13,419 nucleotides of DNA from Alphaproteobacteria bacterium (GTDB lineage Bacteria; Pseudomonadota; Alphaproteobacteria; Rhizobiales; Xanthobacteraceae): the NCBI GenBank assembly GCA_005884745.1, contig VAZU01000117.1:1-13419 (forward strand). Direction: 5' to 3'. The position numbers and the translations under genes are program-made. A model generated the notes under the pieces. It was not told where the DNA came from and ran no database searches. It saw only the letters and a program-made list of their open reading frames with translations. This document shows positions 1-7,430 of the stretch, one piece after another (the first letter of the stretch is position 1; every line of letters starts with the position of its first letter).

Positions 1-156
1 TATGCGCTGGGCACCGGGCAGGGCGTGACCGAGTTCGACCCCCGCTCGCAAGCCGCGGCCGAGATCGTCTCGCTGTGGTCGGCAATCGACCGCTCGGTGA
101 AAGCGATCCACGGCCTCTACCGCAACGCCGGCGCCATGCACCGGGTGGCGGCGTGA
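1..156 (+). CDS. 3' end of a gene cut by the window edge; possible ParA-family ATPase C-terminus
   Basis: Frame 1 is open from the first base to a TGA at 154-156 and encodes the last 51 residues of a protein whose start lies outside the window. The stretch GQGVTEFDPRSQAAAEI followed by LWSAID resembles the C-terminal tail of ParA-family partition ATPases, where a [V/A]-x-E-[F/Y]-[D/E]-P motif precedes a final helix with the pattern AAxEIxxLW. No nucleotide-binding motif is visible because the N-terminal part is missing, so the family call rests on the tail only. The gene converges on tadD, and the 101 bp between the two stop codons is mostly a large palindromic repeat. That a coding 3' end is present is fairly safe; the ParA assignment is tentative. 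Confidence 0.5.
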   Translation, partial: YALGTGQGVTEFDPRSQAAAEIVSLWSAIDRSVKAIHGLYRNAGAMHRVAA

Positions 157-172
157 CCCTTCGGCACCCCCG

Positions 173-260
173 TAGCCCGGATGGAGCGAAGCGCAATCCG
201 GGTGGGCGCCCGCGGATCGTCCCGGATTGCGCGCCACTACGCGGCGCTCCATCCGGGCTA
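173..260. repeat. Nested palindromic repeat element (88 bp) between convergent genes
   Basis: The outer arms TAGCCCGGATGGAGCG (173-188) and CGCTCCATCCGGGCTA (245-260) are perfect 16-bp reverse complements. An inner pair, GCGCAATCCGGG (191-202) and CCCGGATTGCGC (221-232), is perfect over 12 bp. Only 2 nt separate the arms on the left and 12 nt on the right, with an 18-nt central loop (203-220). The whole can fold as one long stem with a side bulge. From memory, this CCCGGAT...ATCCGGG element is a dispersed repeat found in many copies in Bradyrhizobium-type genomes. It lies between a plus-strand and a minus-strand gene end, so it could also act as a two-way transcription terminator. Its right arm contains the TAG stop codon of tadD. 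Confidence 0.85.
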
Positions 261-823
261 TCTTGGCCGCGCGCTCTTCGCCAACAGATCGAGGTTGTTC
301 TGGATATACGGATTGCCCGGATCGAGGTCGCGAGCGGCCACGAGCTTCTCCCGGGCGTGGCGGTAATCGCCCCGCAGCAGATAGGAATAGCCCTGGTTGT
401 TGAGGATCTCCGGGGTGGGCCCGAGAATCTTGGCCGCATGCGCATAGGCGCGGTCGGCCGATCATAGGAGGCCGCCAAGCCGAGCCAGGCTTCGGCATCG
501 CGGCTTGTGTCGCCCGGCCCCTTCTCGACCGCGTGGCGGAAATAGCGCTCGGCAAGGCCGAAATTGTTGGCGCGGTAATGCCGTTTCCCCAGGTTGAGGT
601 CGTCGTTGGGGTCGCCCGGCGCGAGGGGCTCGGCGGCGGCGACCTGGGCGTCGGCCGCGATCGAGCCGGTCGTCTCCGGTCCACGCGGGGGCGCCGAAGA
701 AGCGTTCCCGGCGGCAGTCTCGCTTTGGCTCGAATGGAGGAAGGCGAGGGTCTTGTTTGCGGACTCACAGCCGGTCAGCCCCAACAGGCACGCGGCCGTC
801 GCGAATACGCGAACTAGTCTCAT
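258..823 (-). pseudogene. tadD: tadD-like TPR lipoprotein gene, frameshifted by a short deletion
   Basis: Translation from the ATG at 823-821 starts MRLVRVFATAACLLGLTGCE, a lipoprotein signal peptide with lipobox LTGC (Cys19). A Thr/Ser/Pro/Ala-rich linker follows, then TPR-like helices from about residue 75 (DLNLGKRHYRANNFGLAERY). After residue 122 (AASYDR, codon 460-458) the similarity jumps frame: from 455 the other frame reads DRAYAHAAKILGPTPEILNN and continues for 65 codons to TAG at 260-258. Relatives carry about seven residues (of the type LxRFDLA) between the halves, so about 19 bp seem to be missing. The original frame runs on out of frame, and I saw no stop before the window start. 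TadD is an outer-membrane-associated TPR lipoprotein of the tad pilus machine. It is the last gene of the locus, 171 nt after tadC. Genuine inactivation and a sequencing error are both possible. Confidence 0.82.
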
Positions 824-994
824 CCGTACGCTCTCCGCCGCGTCGAGCCGCCAATCCCGCGCAAGGCGCGCTGGCTGACGACGCCGCAATCCCGAAACCG
901 GAGACCTGGAAGCTAGCCGACGATGGTTAATTTTCTTGCGCCGGGGCCATTCGAGGCCCGAACCCGGCGTGCGGGAACCACGATCCGAGGGGCA

Positions 995-1948
995 TCAGCC
1001 GCCGACTTTGAATCGGACGTACACCGGCAGCATGATGACGATGATGACCACCGGAAAAACGCACAGCGTCAGCGGCACCGAGAGCTTGGCCGGCAAGCTA
1101 TAGGCCTTCTCCTCGGCGCGGGAGAGGCGCTGGTGGCGCATGTCGTCGCTGTAGACGCGCAAGGCGTCGGTGAGGCTCGAGCCGAGCTCTTCGGATTGCT
1201 GCAGCAGGGTCGCGAACGAGCGCGCCTCGTCGAGCCCGAGCCGGTCGCCGAAATGCTCGAGCGCCTCGCTCAAGGTCCGGCCGGCGCGGATCTCCAGCGT
1301 CGCCATGTAGATGTTGGCGCTCAGCGAAGGGTAGGAATCGCTGAGCTCGCGGCCGACGCGATCGAGCGCCGCCTCCATGCTCAGCCCGGCATCCGCGCAT
1401 ACGACCAGCAGATCCATGAAATCCGGGAAACCCACCCGGTGCTCGTTCTCGCGGGCGTGGATGCGGCGCCTCAAGTAAAAGTTCGGCACGAAATAACCGG
1501 CGAGCCCGGCCGCCCAGACGAGAAACCAGATGTCGTTGCCTGGACTATCGACAATCGCCGGCACCAGCACAAGAACCGCGATGGCGAGCCCCAGTCCCGT
1601 CAAGATGCGGACCAGAAAAAAGAAGGCGGCGGCGCGCGGATCGAGAAAACCGGCTTGCACGAGGCGCCGCTTGAGCTCGCGCTGATTGCCCTTTTCCGAG
1701 GCGGAGAAATGCCGCGTGGCGTAATCGATCAACCGATGGGCGGCCATTTGGCTGGCATGCCGCATGGAGCCGCTTCCCGCCCGATCCTCCTGCGCGAGCA
1801 CGCCGGCAGCGCGCCGCCGCACCCCGCGTCGCACCCGCACCGTCGCCATGATCCCGAACGCGACCATGGCGGATGCCAGAAAAACGAGCAGGCTCAGGAT
1901 CAGATTGTCTCCGAACACGTCATCGAGGAGATCGAAAACCGCGTCCAT
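995..1948 (-). CDS. tadC: Type II/IV secretion F-domain inner-membrane protein TadC
   Basis: This 317-residue protein has the type II secretion system F (GspF) fold typical of TadC. Hydrophobic segments lie at about residues 15-36, 107-131, 140-158 and 289-311. The cytoplasmic domain between the third and fourth segments carries the family pattern FPDFMDLLVVCADAGLSMEAAL (175-196), then RAGRTLSEAL and LLQQSEELGSSLTDALR. With TadB it forms the inner-membrane platform on which the CpaF ATPase acts to extrude Flp pilin. The ATG at 1948 is 4 nt after the tadB stop, so translation is very probably coupled. Length matches the family, and no lesion is visible. The 171-nt gap between its stop and the tadD start contains no other gene; its only A/T-rich stretch is at about 924-936. 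Confidence 0.93.
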   Translation of the reverse strand: MDAVFDLLDDVFGDNLILSLLVFLASAMVAFGIMATVRVRRGVRRRAAGVLAQEDRAGSGSMRHASQMAAHRLIDYATRHFSASEKGNQRELKRRLVQAGFLDPRAAAFFFLVRILTGLGLAIAVLVLVPAIVDSPGNDIWFLVWAAGLAGYFVPNFYLRRRIHARENEHRVGFPDFMDLLVVCADAGLSMEAALDRVGRELSDSYPSLSANIYMATLEIRAGRTLSEALEHFGDRLGLDEARSFATLLQQSEELGSSLTDALRVYSDDMRHQRLSRAEEKAYSLPAKLSVPLTLCVFPVVIIVIMLPVYVRFKVGG

Positions 1949-1952
1949 GCGT

Positions 1953-2906
1953 TCAGATCCTGAAATTCACCATGCGGTACATCACGAGATCGCCGATCGC
2001 CATCCACAGACACGCAAGCCCGAGCCCGACCTGGGTGACCCGCTGGTCCCAGATGCTGCCGTAGAAATCCGGCGCGACCATGCCGAGCAGAAAGAAAATG
2101 GCGACCGGCAGCCCGGACAGGAAAAAGGCGGAGAACTTCCCTTCGGCTGCGAGCGCCTTGATTTTTCGCCGCATCTTGAAGCGCTGGCGGATGGTCGCGG
2201 ACAGGTTCTCCAGAATCTCGCTCAAGTTGCCGCCGGTCGAGCCTTGGATCGCCACCGCGGTCACGAACAGCGGCAGATCCTCCTGCCCCACCCGGAACGA
2301 GAGGTTGCGCATCGTGGTCTCCAGATCCGCCCCATAGGTGATCTCGTCGGCGGCCATGCCGAACTCGGTGCCGACCGGATCCCTGAGCTCGCGCGCCACC
2401 ATCGACACCGCGACCGGAATTGGGTGCCCGGCGCGCAGGCTGCGGACGATGATGTCGATCGCGTCCGGGAACTGCTCGCCGAACTTGCGCAGGAAGTGCA
2501 GCCCGACATAGGGCAGCACCCCGGCCGAGACCAGCGCCGCGGCCGCGGCCTGGAAGATATCGTCGCGCAGCCACGTCACGGCGCCGAACGCGAACAGCGC
2601 CCCGATGCCGACGAGCATCGCAAGCCGCCCAAAGCCGATGGTCAGGCCGGACTGCAGGATGAGACGGTTGAGCGGCAGGATCGGCAGCCCGTAGAGGCCG
2701 CCGGCGGTCAGCCCGCGCTCCCGGCGCAGCTGAACGAGCACGCTTTCGCGGTCGGGCTCATCCTTCAGGAGCCGCAGCCGGCGATTGATGCGGCTGCGGT
2801 AGGAGGCGGTCGAGAAGCACAGCAGATACACCGCTTCGACGAACAACACTGCGGACGCAGCCGCGAACAGATAGACCAGATAGGTGGAATCCAGATCGAA
2901 GGGCAT
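1953..2906 (-). CDS. tadB: Type II/IV secretion F-domain inner-membrane protein TadB
   Basis: The ATG at 2906 starts a 317-residue protein beginning MPFDLDSTYLVYLF. Membrane segments lie at about 9-30, 94-112, 117-137, 258-280 and 290-310. The GspF-type cytoplasmic domain contains FPDAIDIIVRSLRAGHPI (146-163), VGTEFGMAADEITYGADLE (178-196) and the conserved QGSTGGNLSEILENLS (221-236). TadB pairs with TadC as the platform of the tad pilus machine. In an intact locus cpaF would stop at 2912, 5 nt upstream. No clear ribosome-binding site precedes the ATG, as expected for coupling. The cpaF frameshift puts tadB in the same open frame as cpaF, with no stop between 4280 and 1953. TadB may therefore be made as the C-terminal part of a 775-residue chimera, separately by internal initiation, or both. 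Confidence 0.92.
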   Translation of the reverse strand: MPFDLDSTYLVYLFAAASAVLFVEAVYLLCFSTASYRSRINRRLRLLKDEPDRESVLVQLRRERGLTAGGLYGLPILPLNRLILQSGLTIGFGRLAMLVGIGALFAFGAVTWLRDDIFQAAAAALVSAGVLPYVGLHFLRKFGEQFPDAIDIIVRSLRAGHPIPVAVSMVARELRDPVGTEFGMAADEITYGADLETTMRNLSFRVGQEDLPLFVTAVAIQGSTGGNLSEILENLSATIRQRFKMRRKIKALAAEGKFSAFFLSGLPVAIFFLLGMVAPDFYGSIWDQRVTQVGLGLACLWMAIGDLVMYRMVNFRI

Positions 2907-2911
2907 CGGTG

Positions 2912-4280
2912 TCACAGCGGCTTGTTGGGATCGAAATAGCTTCCCGGAATCACGATGCCCTTGGCGATGTCCGTGCACGGTGCCGTCCTCGCCGGTGCTG
3001 TCCCGGACGAAGCGGTAGATTTCCTGCATCTGGATGATGTCGCCCTCGAGCCCGGTCAGCTCCGCGATGCTGGTGATGCAACGCTTGCCGTCGGAGAGCC
3101 GCTGCAGCTGCACGATCACCCGGATCGCGGCGGCGATCTGTCCGCGGATGCTCGCGACCGTCATCGGCATCCCGGCCATGCCGATCATCTGCTCGAGGCG
3201 GGAGATCGCGTCGCGGGGCGTATTGGCGTGGATGGTCGCCATCGAGCCTTCGTGGCCGGTGTTCATCGCCTGGAGCATGTCGAAGGCTTCTTCGCCGCGG
3301 CACTCGCCGAGGATGATGCGCTCGGGCCGCATGCGCAGCGCGTTCTTGACGAGCTCGCGCTGGCGGATCTCGCCCTTGCCCTCGATGTTGGGCGGCCGGG
3401 TCTCCAGCCGCCCGACGTGGGGCTGCTGCAATTGCAGCTCTGCCGCGTCCTCGATGGTGACCAGGCGCTCCCTCTCGGAAATGAAGGCGGACAGCGCGTT
3501 GAGCATGGTGGTCTTGCCGGAACCGGTGCCGCCGGAAATGATCAGCGTGACGCGCGCCTTCACGGCCGCGGCGAGCAGATCGGCCATCGGCTGGCGGATC
3601 GCTCCCATGTCGACGAGCTTCTTGAGGTTGAGCGGCTTCTTGGAGAACTTGCGGATCGACACCAGCGGGCCATCGACCGCGATCGGCCGGACCGCGATGT
3701 TGATGCGCGAGCCGTCGAGCAGCCGCGCGTCGCACAGGGGCTGCGACTCGTCGACCCGCCGGCCGACCGCCGAGACGATCTTGTTGACGATCCGGAGCAG
3801 ATGCGCCTCGTCCTTGAAGCGCACCAGGGTCGGCTCGAGCACGCCGCGGCGCTCGACGTAGACCTGCTCGTGGCTGTTGATCAGAATGTCGTTGACGGTC
3901 GGATCCTTGAGCAGAGGCTCGATCGGTCCGAGTCCCATCATCTCGTCGAGGATCTCGGTGACGAAGTCTTCCAGCTCCTGCGCGTTGAGGGCCAGCCGTT
4001 CCGCAACGGTGTATTGCGAGACCATCCGGTGAATTTGGCGGCGGACTTCGTCCTCCGGCATCTTCTCGAGCGCGGACAGGTTGATCTCCTCGATCAGCCG
4101 GCGATGCAGCCGGACCTTGGCATCGAGCAGCTTTTCGCTCAGCAGCGTGCCGCGTCCGGGCGGTTCGGCAGCCGGCTCGGGCTCGACCGGCGCCAGGACG
4201 GGTGCCACGGCCGGCGCGGCCTCTGGCGCCGGCAGCAGCTCCGGCGCGGGGATCCGGCGGGAGGTGAAACGTCCGAGCAT
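2912..4280 (-). CDS. cpaF: Tad pilus assembly ATPase CpaF/TadA, C-terminus frameshifted
   Basis: The hexameric secretion ATPase that powers Flp pilus assembly. The ATG at 4280 follows a good Shine-Dalgarno (GAGGAAG). A Pro/Ala/Glu-rich N-terminus (10-45) precedes the T2SE domain: LGPIEPLLKDPTVNDILIN (117-135), Walker A GGTGSGKTT (250-258), Asp-box TIEDAAELQL (275-284), Walker B RIILGE (321-326) and the His-box SMATIHANTPRDA (346-358). All catalytic motifs are intact. After GTVH (to about 436) the frame breaks near 2971-2975. The expected C-terminus, DIAKGIVIPGSYFDPNKPL, lies in the next frame from 2971 and stops with TGA at 2914-2912. About 11-14 residues (family pattern HFxATGxxPxF) appear deleted together with the shift. 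The listed end is that of the ancestral gene; as sequenced, the frame opened at 4280 continues to 1953 through tadB. Confidence 0.9.
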
Positions 4281-4294
4281 CTTGCGCTTCCTCG

Positions 4295-5569
4295 TCAGGT
4301 TCTCGACGGCTCGCGCCCGGCGCGATGGCAAAAGCACCTCAGCGCGCCCATAGCACTCCCCGGCTCCGCCGCAGCCCCGCCGGTTGCCTCCCGGGAGCCG
4401 GCTTTGGCCTCGGTCGGGGGGAACAGGAGTTTTTTGAGCGCCGCCGAGACGTTGTTTCCCGGCCGCACTTCCTCGAGCGGGACGCCGCGATCGATCGCTT
4501 CGCGCACCAGCCGGTAATTGTTGGGAATGGTGCCGCCAAGCGCGGCGCCCAGCGCCTGCTCGATATCCGCGCGGCGCAGCCCGGAACCGAACAGCTGCTG
4601 CTCGAACCGGTTGACGATGACCTGCGGCTGCGGCCCGCCCTTGAGACGCTCGCTGATCGCTGCGACCAGCTGCTTGGCGTGACGCACGCCCGGGACCGTC
4701 ATCTCGGTGACCACGAACAGCCGGTTCGAGCCCAGCAGGACGCTGTCGGTCCAGGCGAACCAGGTCCGCGGCATGTCGATCACGACGTGGTCGAACCGCG
4801 AGGACACCATGTCGAGTAGGCGCGTGGCCACGTCGGCATCGAACGAACGCATTTCGGCCGGGCGGTTCGGCGCGGCGATTACCGCAAGACCGGAGCCGTG
4901 CTGGGAGAGCATCACTTCCAGCAATTGGCCGTCGAGCCGCTCCGGCCGCGGCTCGATCTCGCCGATGTCGAGGCGCGGCTCGATGTCGAGATAATCGGCG
5001 CAGGCGCCGTGCTGGAAATCGAGATCGACCAGGCAAGTCGAGACGCCGCCGCGGGGCGTGCGGCGCATGAGCAGCATCGCCGTCTCCACCGCCAGCGTCG
5101 TCACGCCCACTCCGCCTGCCGCGGGCAGGAACGTGTAGATCTCGGCCTCCGTGGCGCCGTCCGCGGCGGAGCTTTTGGCGACGCGGCCGCAAGCGCGCAC
5201 CAGCTCGACCGGATCGACCGGCTTGACCAGGAAATCGGCGATGCGCAGCTGGATGAGTTGCCGCGCGACGCTCTCGCTGAACCCCGCGGTGACGACGAGG
5301 ATCGGGACCGATCCGGCAAGCCGCCTCGCCAGGTTCTGCAGGGCGGCTATCTCGTCGGAGCGGGTGGCATCGAGATCGACCAGAAGCACCGTGGCGTCGG
5401 CGAGCGGGAGCTTCTCCTCGGTCCCGCCCACCGCGCCGGCGACGACGGCCAAATCGATCTGCGCGCTGCGGCCGAACGTGGCGCGCAGCGATTGCTCGAA
5501 ATCGGCGTCGGCCGTGATCGCGACGATCCGCAAGCCTCGGGAAGCCGGTGTCTGCGGACCGTCAGGCAT
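4295..5569 (-). CDS. cpaE: Tad pilus localisation protein CpaE/TadZ (pseudo-receiver plus ParA/MinD-like ATPase domain)
   Basis: A 424-residue two-domain protein. Residues 12-132 form a response-regulator-like fold, with β3 VLLVDLD (Asp65) and the β5 Lys-Pro pair at 116-117. Residues 144-385 are a MinD/ParA-type domain with TFLPAAGGVGVTTLA (146-160), STCLVDLDFQHGACADYLDI (177-196) and FDHVVIDMPRTW (259-270). The usual KGGxGxTT signature is AGGVGVTT here, so the signature lysine is replaced by Ala151; atypical P-loops are known in the TadZ family. CpaE/TadZ recruits the tad machine to its site, often a pole. The ATG at 5569 is 41 nt after the lipoprotein stop. The last 20 residues (CFCHRAGREPSRT at the end) look unlike a family C-terminus. 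An adjacent frame ends in LWAR-stop at 4339, so a late indel cannot be excluded. Confidence 0.9.
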   Translation of the reverse strand: MPDGPQTPASRGLRIVAITADADFEQSLRATFGRSAQIDLAVVAGAVGGTEEKLPLADATVLLVDLDATRSDEIAALQNLARRLAGSVPILVVTAGFSESVARQLIQLRIADFLVKPVDPVELVRACGRVAKSSAADGATEAEIYTFLPAAGGVGVTTLAVETAMLLMRRTPRGGVSTCLVDLDFQHGACADYLDIEPRLDIGEIEPRPERLDGQLLEVMLSQHGSGLAVIAAPNRPAEMRSFDADVATRLLDMVSSRFDHVVIDMPRTWFAWTDSVLLGSNRLFVVTEMTVPGVRHAKQLVAAISERLKGGPQPQVIVNRFEQQLFGSGLRRADIEQALGAALGGTIPNNYRLVREAIDRGVPLEEVRPGNNVSAALKKLLFPPTEAKAGSREATGGAAAEPGSAMGALRCFCHRAGREPSRT

Positions 5570-5610
5570 GATGTTCCCACTCGCTTCGCTTCGACCGGAG
5601 CAAAGCCGGC

Positions 5611-5955
5611 TCAAGGATTGGGCGCGCCGCCGCTCGCGGCCTGCGGGGCCAGGGACGGCGCGTACTTGACCGAGCTCGTGCCGGTGCCTTGCGGCGGCAC
5701 GACCTTGTTGGTTCGGTAGCGTTCGATCGCGCCTTGGACGAGCTGTCCGTTGCCGGCGATCTTGCGGTTCGCCGCGGCCGTCGGCCACGGATCGACGGTC
5801 TCGACCGCGACGTTCGAGGCGACGGCATTGCCGGCCTGAAAGCTCACGCCCTCGCGGCGGTCGTAATAGATATCCGAGCAGGCCCCGAGCAGGGCCGCCA
5901 TCAGCAGCGCCGGCGCGATCGTCCCGGCGCGAAAGGGTCGGTCACTGCGCGGCAT
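5611..5955 (-). CDS. Small lipoprotein of the tad locus, in the position usually held by cpaD
   Basis: A 114-residue protein with a lipoprotein signal (MPRSDRPF then hydrophobic APALLMAALLGAC; lipobox LGAC, Cys26). The mature part carries a DIYYDRREGVSF motif, VDPWP and ERYRTNKVVPP, followed by an Ala/Ser/Pro-rich tail. I recognise this as the short lipoprotein commonly found between cpaC and cpaE in Bradyrhizobium-like tad loci, where other alphaproteobacteria have the roughly 220-residue CpaD. It probably sits in the outer membrane near the CpaC secretin, but no biochemical role can be read from the sequence. Its ATG overlaps the 3' end of cpaC by 14 nt, implying translational coupling, and cpaE starts 41 nt downstream. 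Confidence 0.8.
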   Translation of the reverse strand: MPRSDRPFRAGTIAPALLMAALLGACSDIYYDRREGVSFQAGNAVASNVAVETVDPWPTAAANRKIAGNGQLVQGAIERYRTNKVVPPQGTGTSSVKYAPSLAPQAASGGAPNP

Positions 5956-7387
5956 CGACGGGCCCCCTGCCGAGGTCGAGGATGTGGCCCACGAGCGGCG
6001 GTTCGACGCCGGCGAGCCGGCGCTTCATCGACGGCGTGATCTCGGCCTCTCCGAGCAGGAACGCATCGGCGTCGTTCCCGGGCAGCGCGTCGTCGGTCGG
6101 CACCCGGACGACGTCGCCCGGCCGCATCGGCTGCACGATGTGCGGCGTGACGATGATGACGAGGTCCGTCTCCTTCTTCTGGTAGAGCGCGCTGCGGAAC
6201 AATGCGCCGAGCACCGGCACGCTGCCGATCCACGGCAGCTGCTTCTGCTGGGATTCGAGGTTGTTCTGCAGCAGGCCGCCGATCGCGAAGCTCTGGCCGT
6301 CGCGCAGCTCAACCGTGGTATTGGCGCGCCGCACGATCAGGCTGGGAATGGTGGTGCCGGCGACCTGGATGACATTGGTGGGATCGAGCTGGCTGACTTC
6401 CGGCTCGATCTTCAGATTGATGACGCCGTCGCTCAGCACGGTCGGCGTGAACGCCAGCCCGACGCCGAAGCGTTTGAACTCGATCGAGACCTGGCCGAGC
6501 GAGCTCGACACCGGGAACGGAAATTCCCCGCCGGCCAGGAAGCTCGCAGTATCGCCGGAGAGTGCCACGAGATTCGGCTCGGCGAGACGCCGCGCTATGT
6601 CGCGCTCCTCGAGCGCGTTGATGAACGCATCGATTTTGACGCCGTGCGCAAGCAAGCCGCCGATCACGGCCACGCTGCCGAACGGCGGACTGCCTGAGAT
6701 CAGCCCCGCCTGGCCGACCGTGGCGGTGACGTTGTCGGCGACCACTTTCCAGTTGATGCCGAGCTCGCGCGCTGCCGTGCGCTGGATCTCGACGAACCGC
6801 ACCTCCAGCAGGACCTGCAGCGGCTGCAGCACCTGCACCGAATTGATGACGTCCGGCCCGAACTGGCGCGCAATGGTCACCGCTTTGTCGAGGGTGGGGC
6901 CGTCCGCACAGGTGCCCGAGAGCATGATCCGCCCGTTGACCGAGGAAACGCGGAACTGCGCCTGCGGGAAGCGCTGCCTGAGCTCCGCCGCAAGCTTGGG
7001 AATGTCGTAGGAAACTTCGATATCGAATACGCCGACCAGCTTCTTGCCTTCGGCATAGACCGAGACCCTGGTGGTCCCGATCTTTTTGCCGAGAATCGAC
7101 AGCGAATGGTCGGTCAGCGGCATCACGTCGGCGATCTCGGAATCGCCGACCACGACATCGACGAAATTGGAGTCGGTGCGGATGTTCTGGGACTTGCCGG
7201 TCGCGACCACGATGGATTCGGTGCGCTTGCCGGAACCGAGCACGACCAGCGCGTCGGTCGCACGCGCCAAGCCGATCGGCCACGGCGTGGCTACCGCTGC
7301 GATCGCAATCGCCTCGATGAGCGCGCCAAATATCCCGGCGGCGCGCCATGCCGACCGTTCGACAGGCCGAGCCTGCAAGCGTTTCAA
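5942..7387 (-). CDS. cpaC: Tad/Flp pilus outer-membrane secretin CpaC/RcpA
   Basis: The secretin forms the outer-membrane channel for the Flp pilus. I chose the TTG at 7387 because GGGGGAGGC lies 6-7 nt upstream and a signal peptide follows at once (KR-rich start, then GIFGALIEAIAIAAVATPW). This gives 481 residues. The frame is open back to 7477, but that start would overlap cpaB and place about 30 odd residues before the signal peptide. The mature protein has a pilus-assembly/BON-like N-terminal region (SDSEIADVMPLTDHSLSILG type), then VQVLQPLQVLLEVRFVEIQR and RRLAEPNLVALSGDTASFLAGGEFPFP. The secretin core has TPTVLSDGVINLKIEPEVSQLD and DGQSFAIGGLLQNN, ending LVIIVTPHIVQP. The domain set is complete. 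cpaB ends 43 nt upstream. Confidence 0.92.
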   Translation of the reverse strand: MKRLQARPVERSAWRAAGIFGALIEAIAIAAVATPWPIGLARATDALVVLGSGKRTESIVVATGKSQNIRTDSNFVDVVVGDSEIADVMPLTDHSLSILGKKIGTTRVSVYAEGKKLVGVFDIEVSYDIPKLAAELRQRFPQAQFRVSSVNGRIMLSGTCADGPTLDKAVTIARQFGPDVINSVQVLQPLQVLLEVRFVEIQRTAARELGINWKVVADNVTATVGQAGLISGSPPFGSVAVIGGLLAHGVKIDAFINALEERDIARRLAEPNLVALSGDTASFLAGGEFPFPVSSSLGQVSIEFKRFGVGLAFTPTVLSDGVINLKIEPEVSQLDPTNVIQVAGTTIPSLIVRRANTTVELRDGQSFAIGGLLQNNLESQQKQLPWIGSVPVLGALFRSALYQKKETDLVIIVTPHIVQPMRPGDVVRVPTDDALPGNDADAFLLGEAEITPSMKRRLAGVEPPLVGHILDLGRGPVDAAQ

Positions 7388-7430
7388 CGGATTGCCTCCC
7401 CCTGCATTGCCGATTTCTTCGAGCAGACCA

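Noticed and set aside
921..931. TTAACCAT on the minus strand (921-928) as a CtrA half-site upstream of tadD
   Set aside because: A single half-site without the second TTAA at the required spacing is expected by chance in A/T-rich intergenic DNA.
923..1963. Long plus-strand open frame of 346 codons opposite tadC
   Set aside because: Its product is rich in His, Arg, Asp and Gln with no recognisable domain. It is the antisense shadow of the clear TadC coding sequence in GC-rich DNA.
2955..4517. Plus-strand open frame of 520 codons opposite cpaF and cpaE
   Set aside because: The minus strand encodes every catalytic motif of the CpaF ATPase here. The plus-strand product has no family features and reflects third-position GC bias.
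4290..5192. Upstream extension of the cpaF frame to 5192
   Set aside because: The extension is Arg-rich and out of frame with the convincing CpaE. The ATG at 4280 has a good ribosome-binding site and begins a normal CpaF N-terminus.
6309..7349. Alternative minus-strand open frame of 346 codons within cpaC
   Set aside because: It is an Arg/Ala/His-rich shifted frame of the secretin, whose own frame carries all signature motifs.
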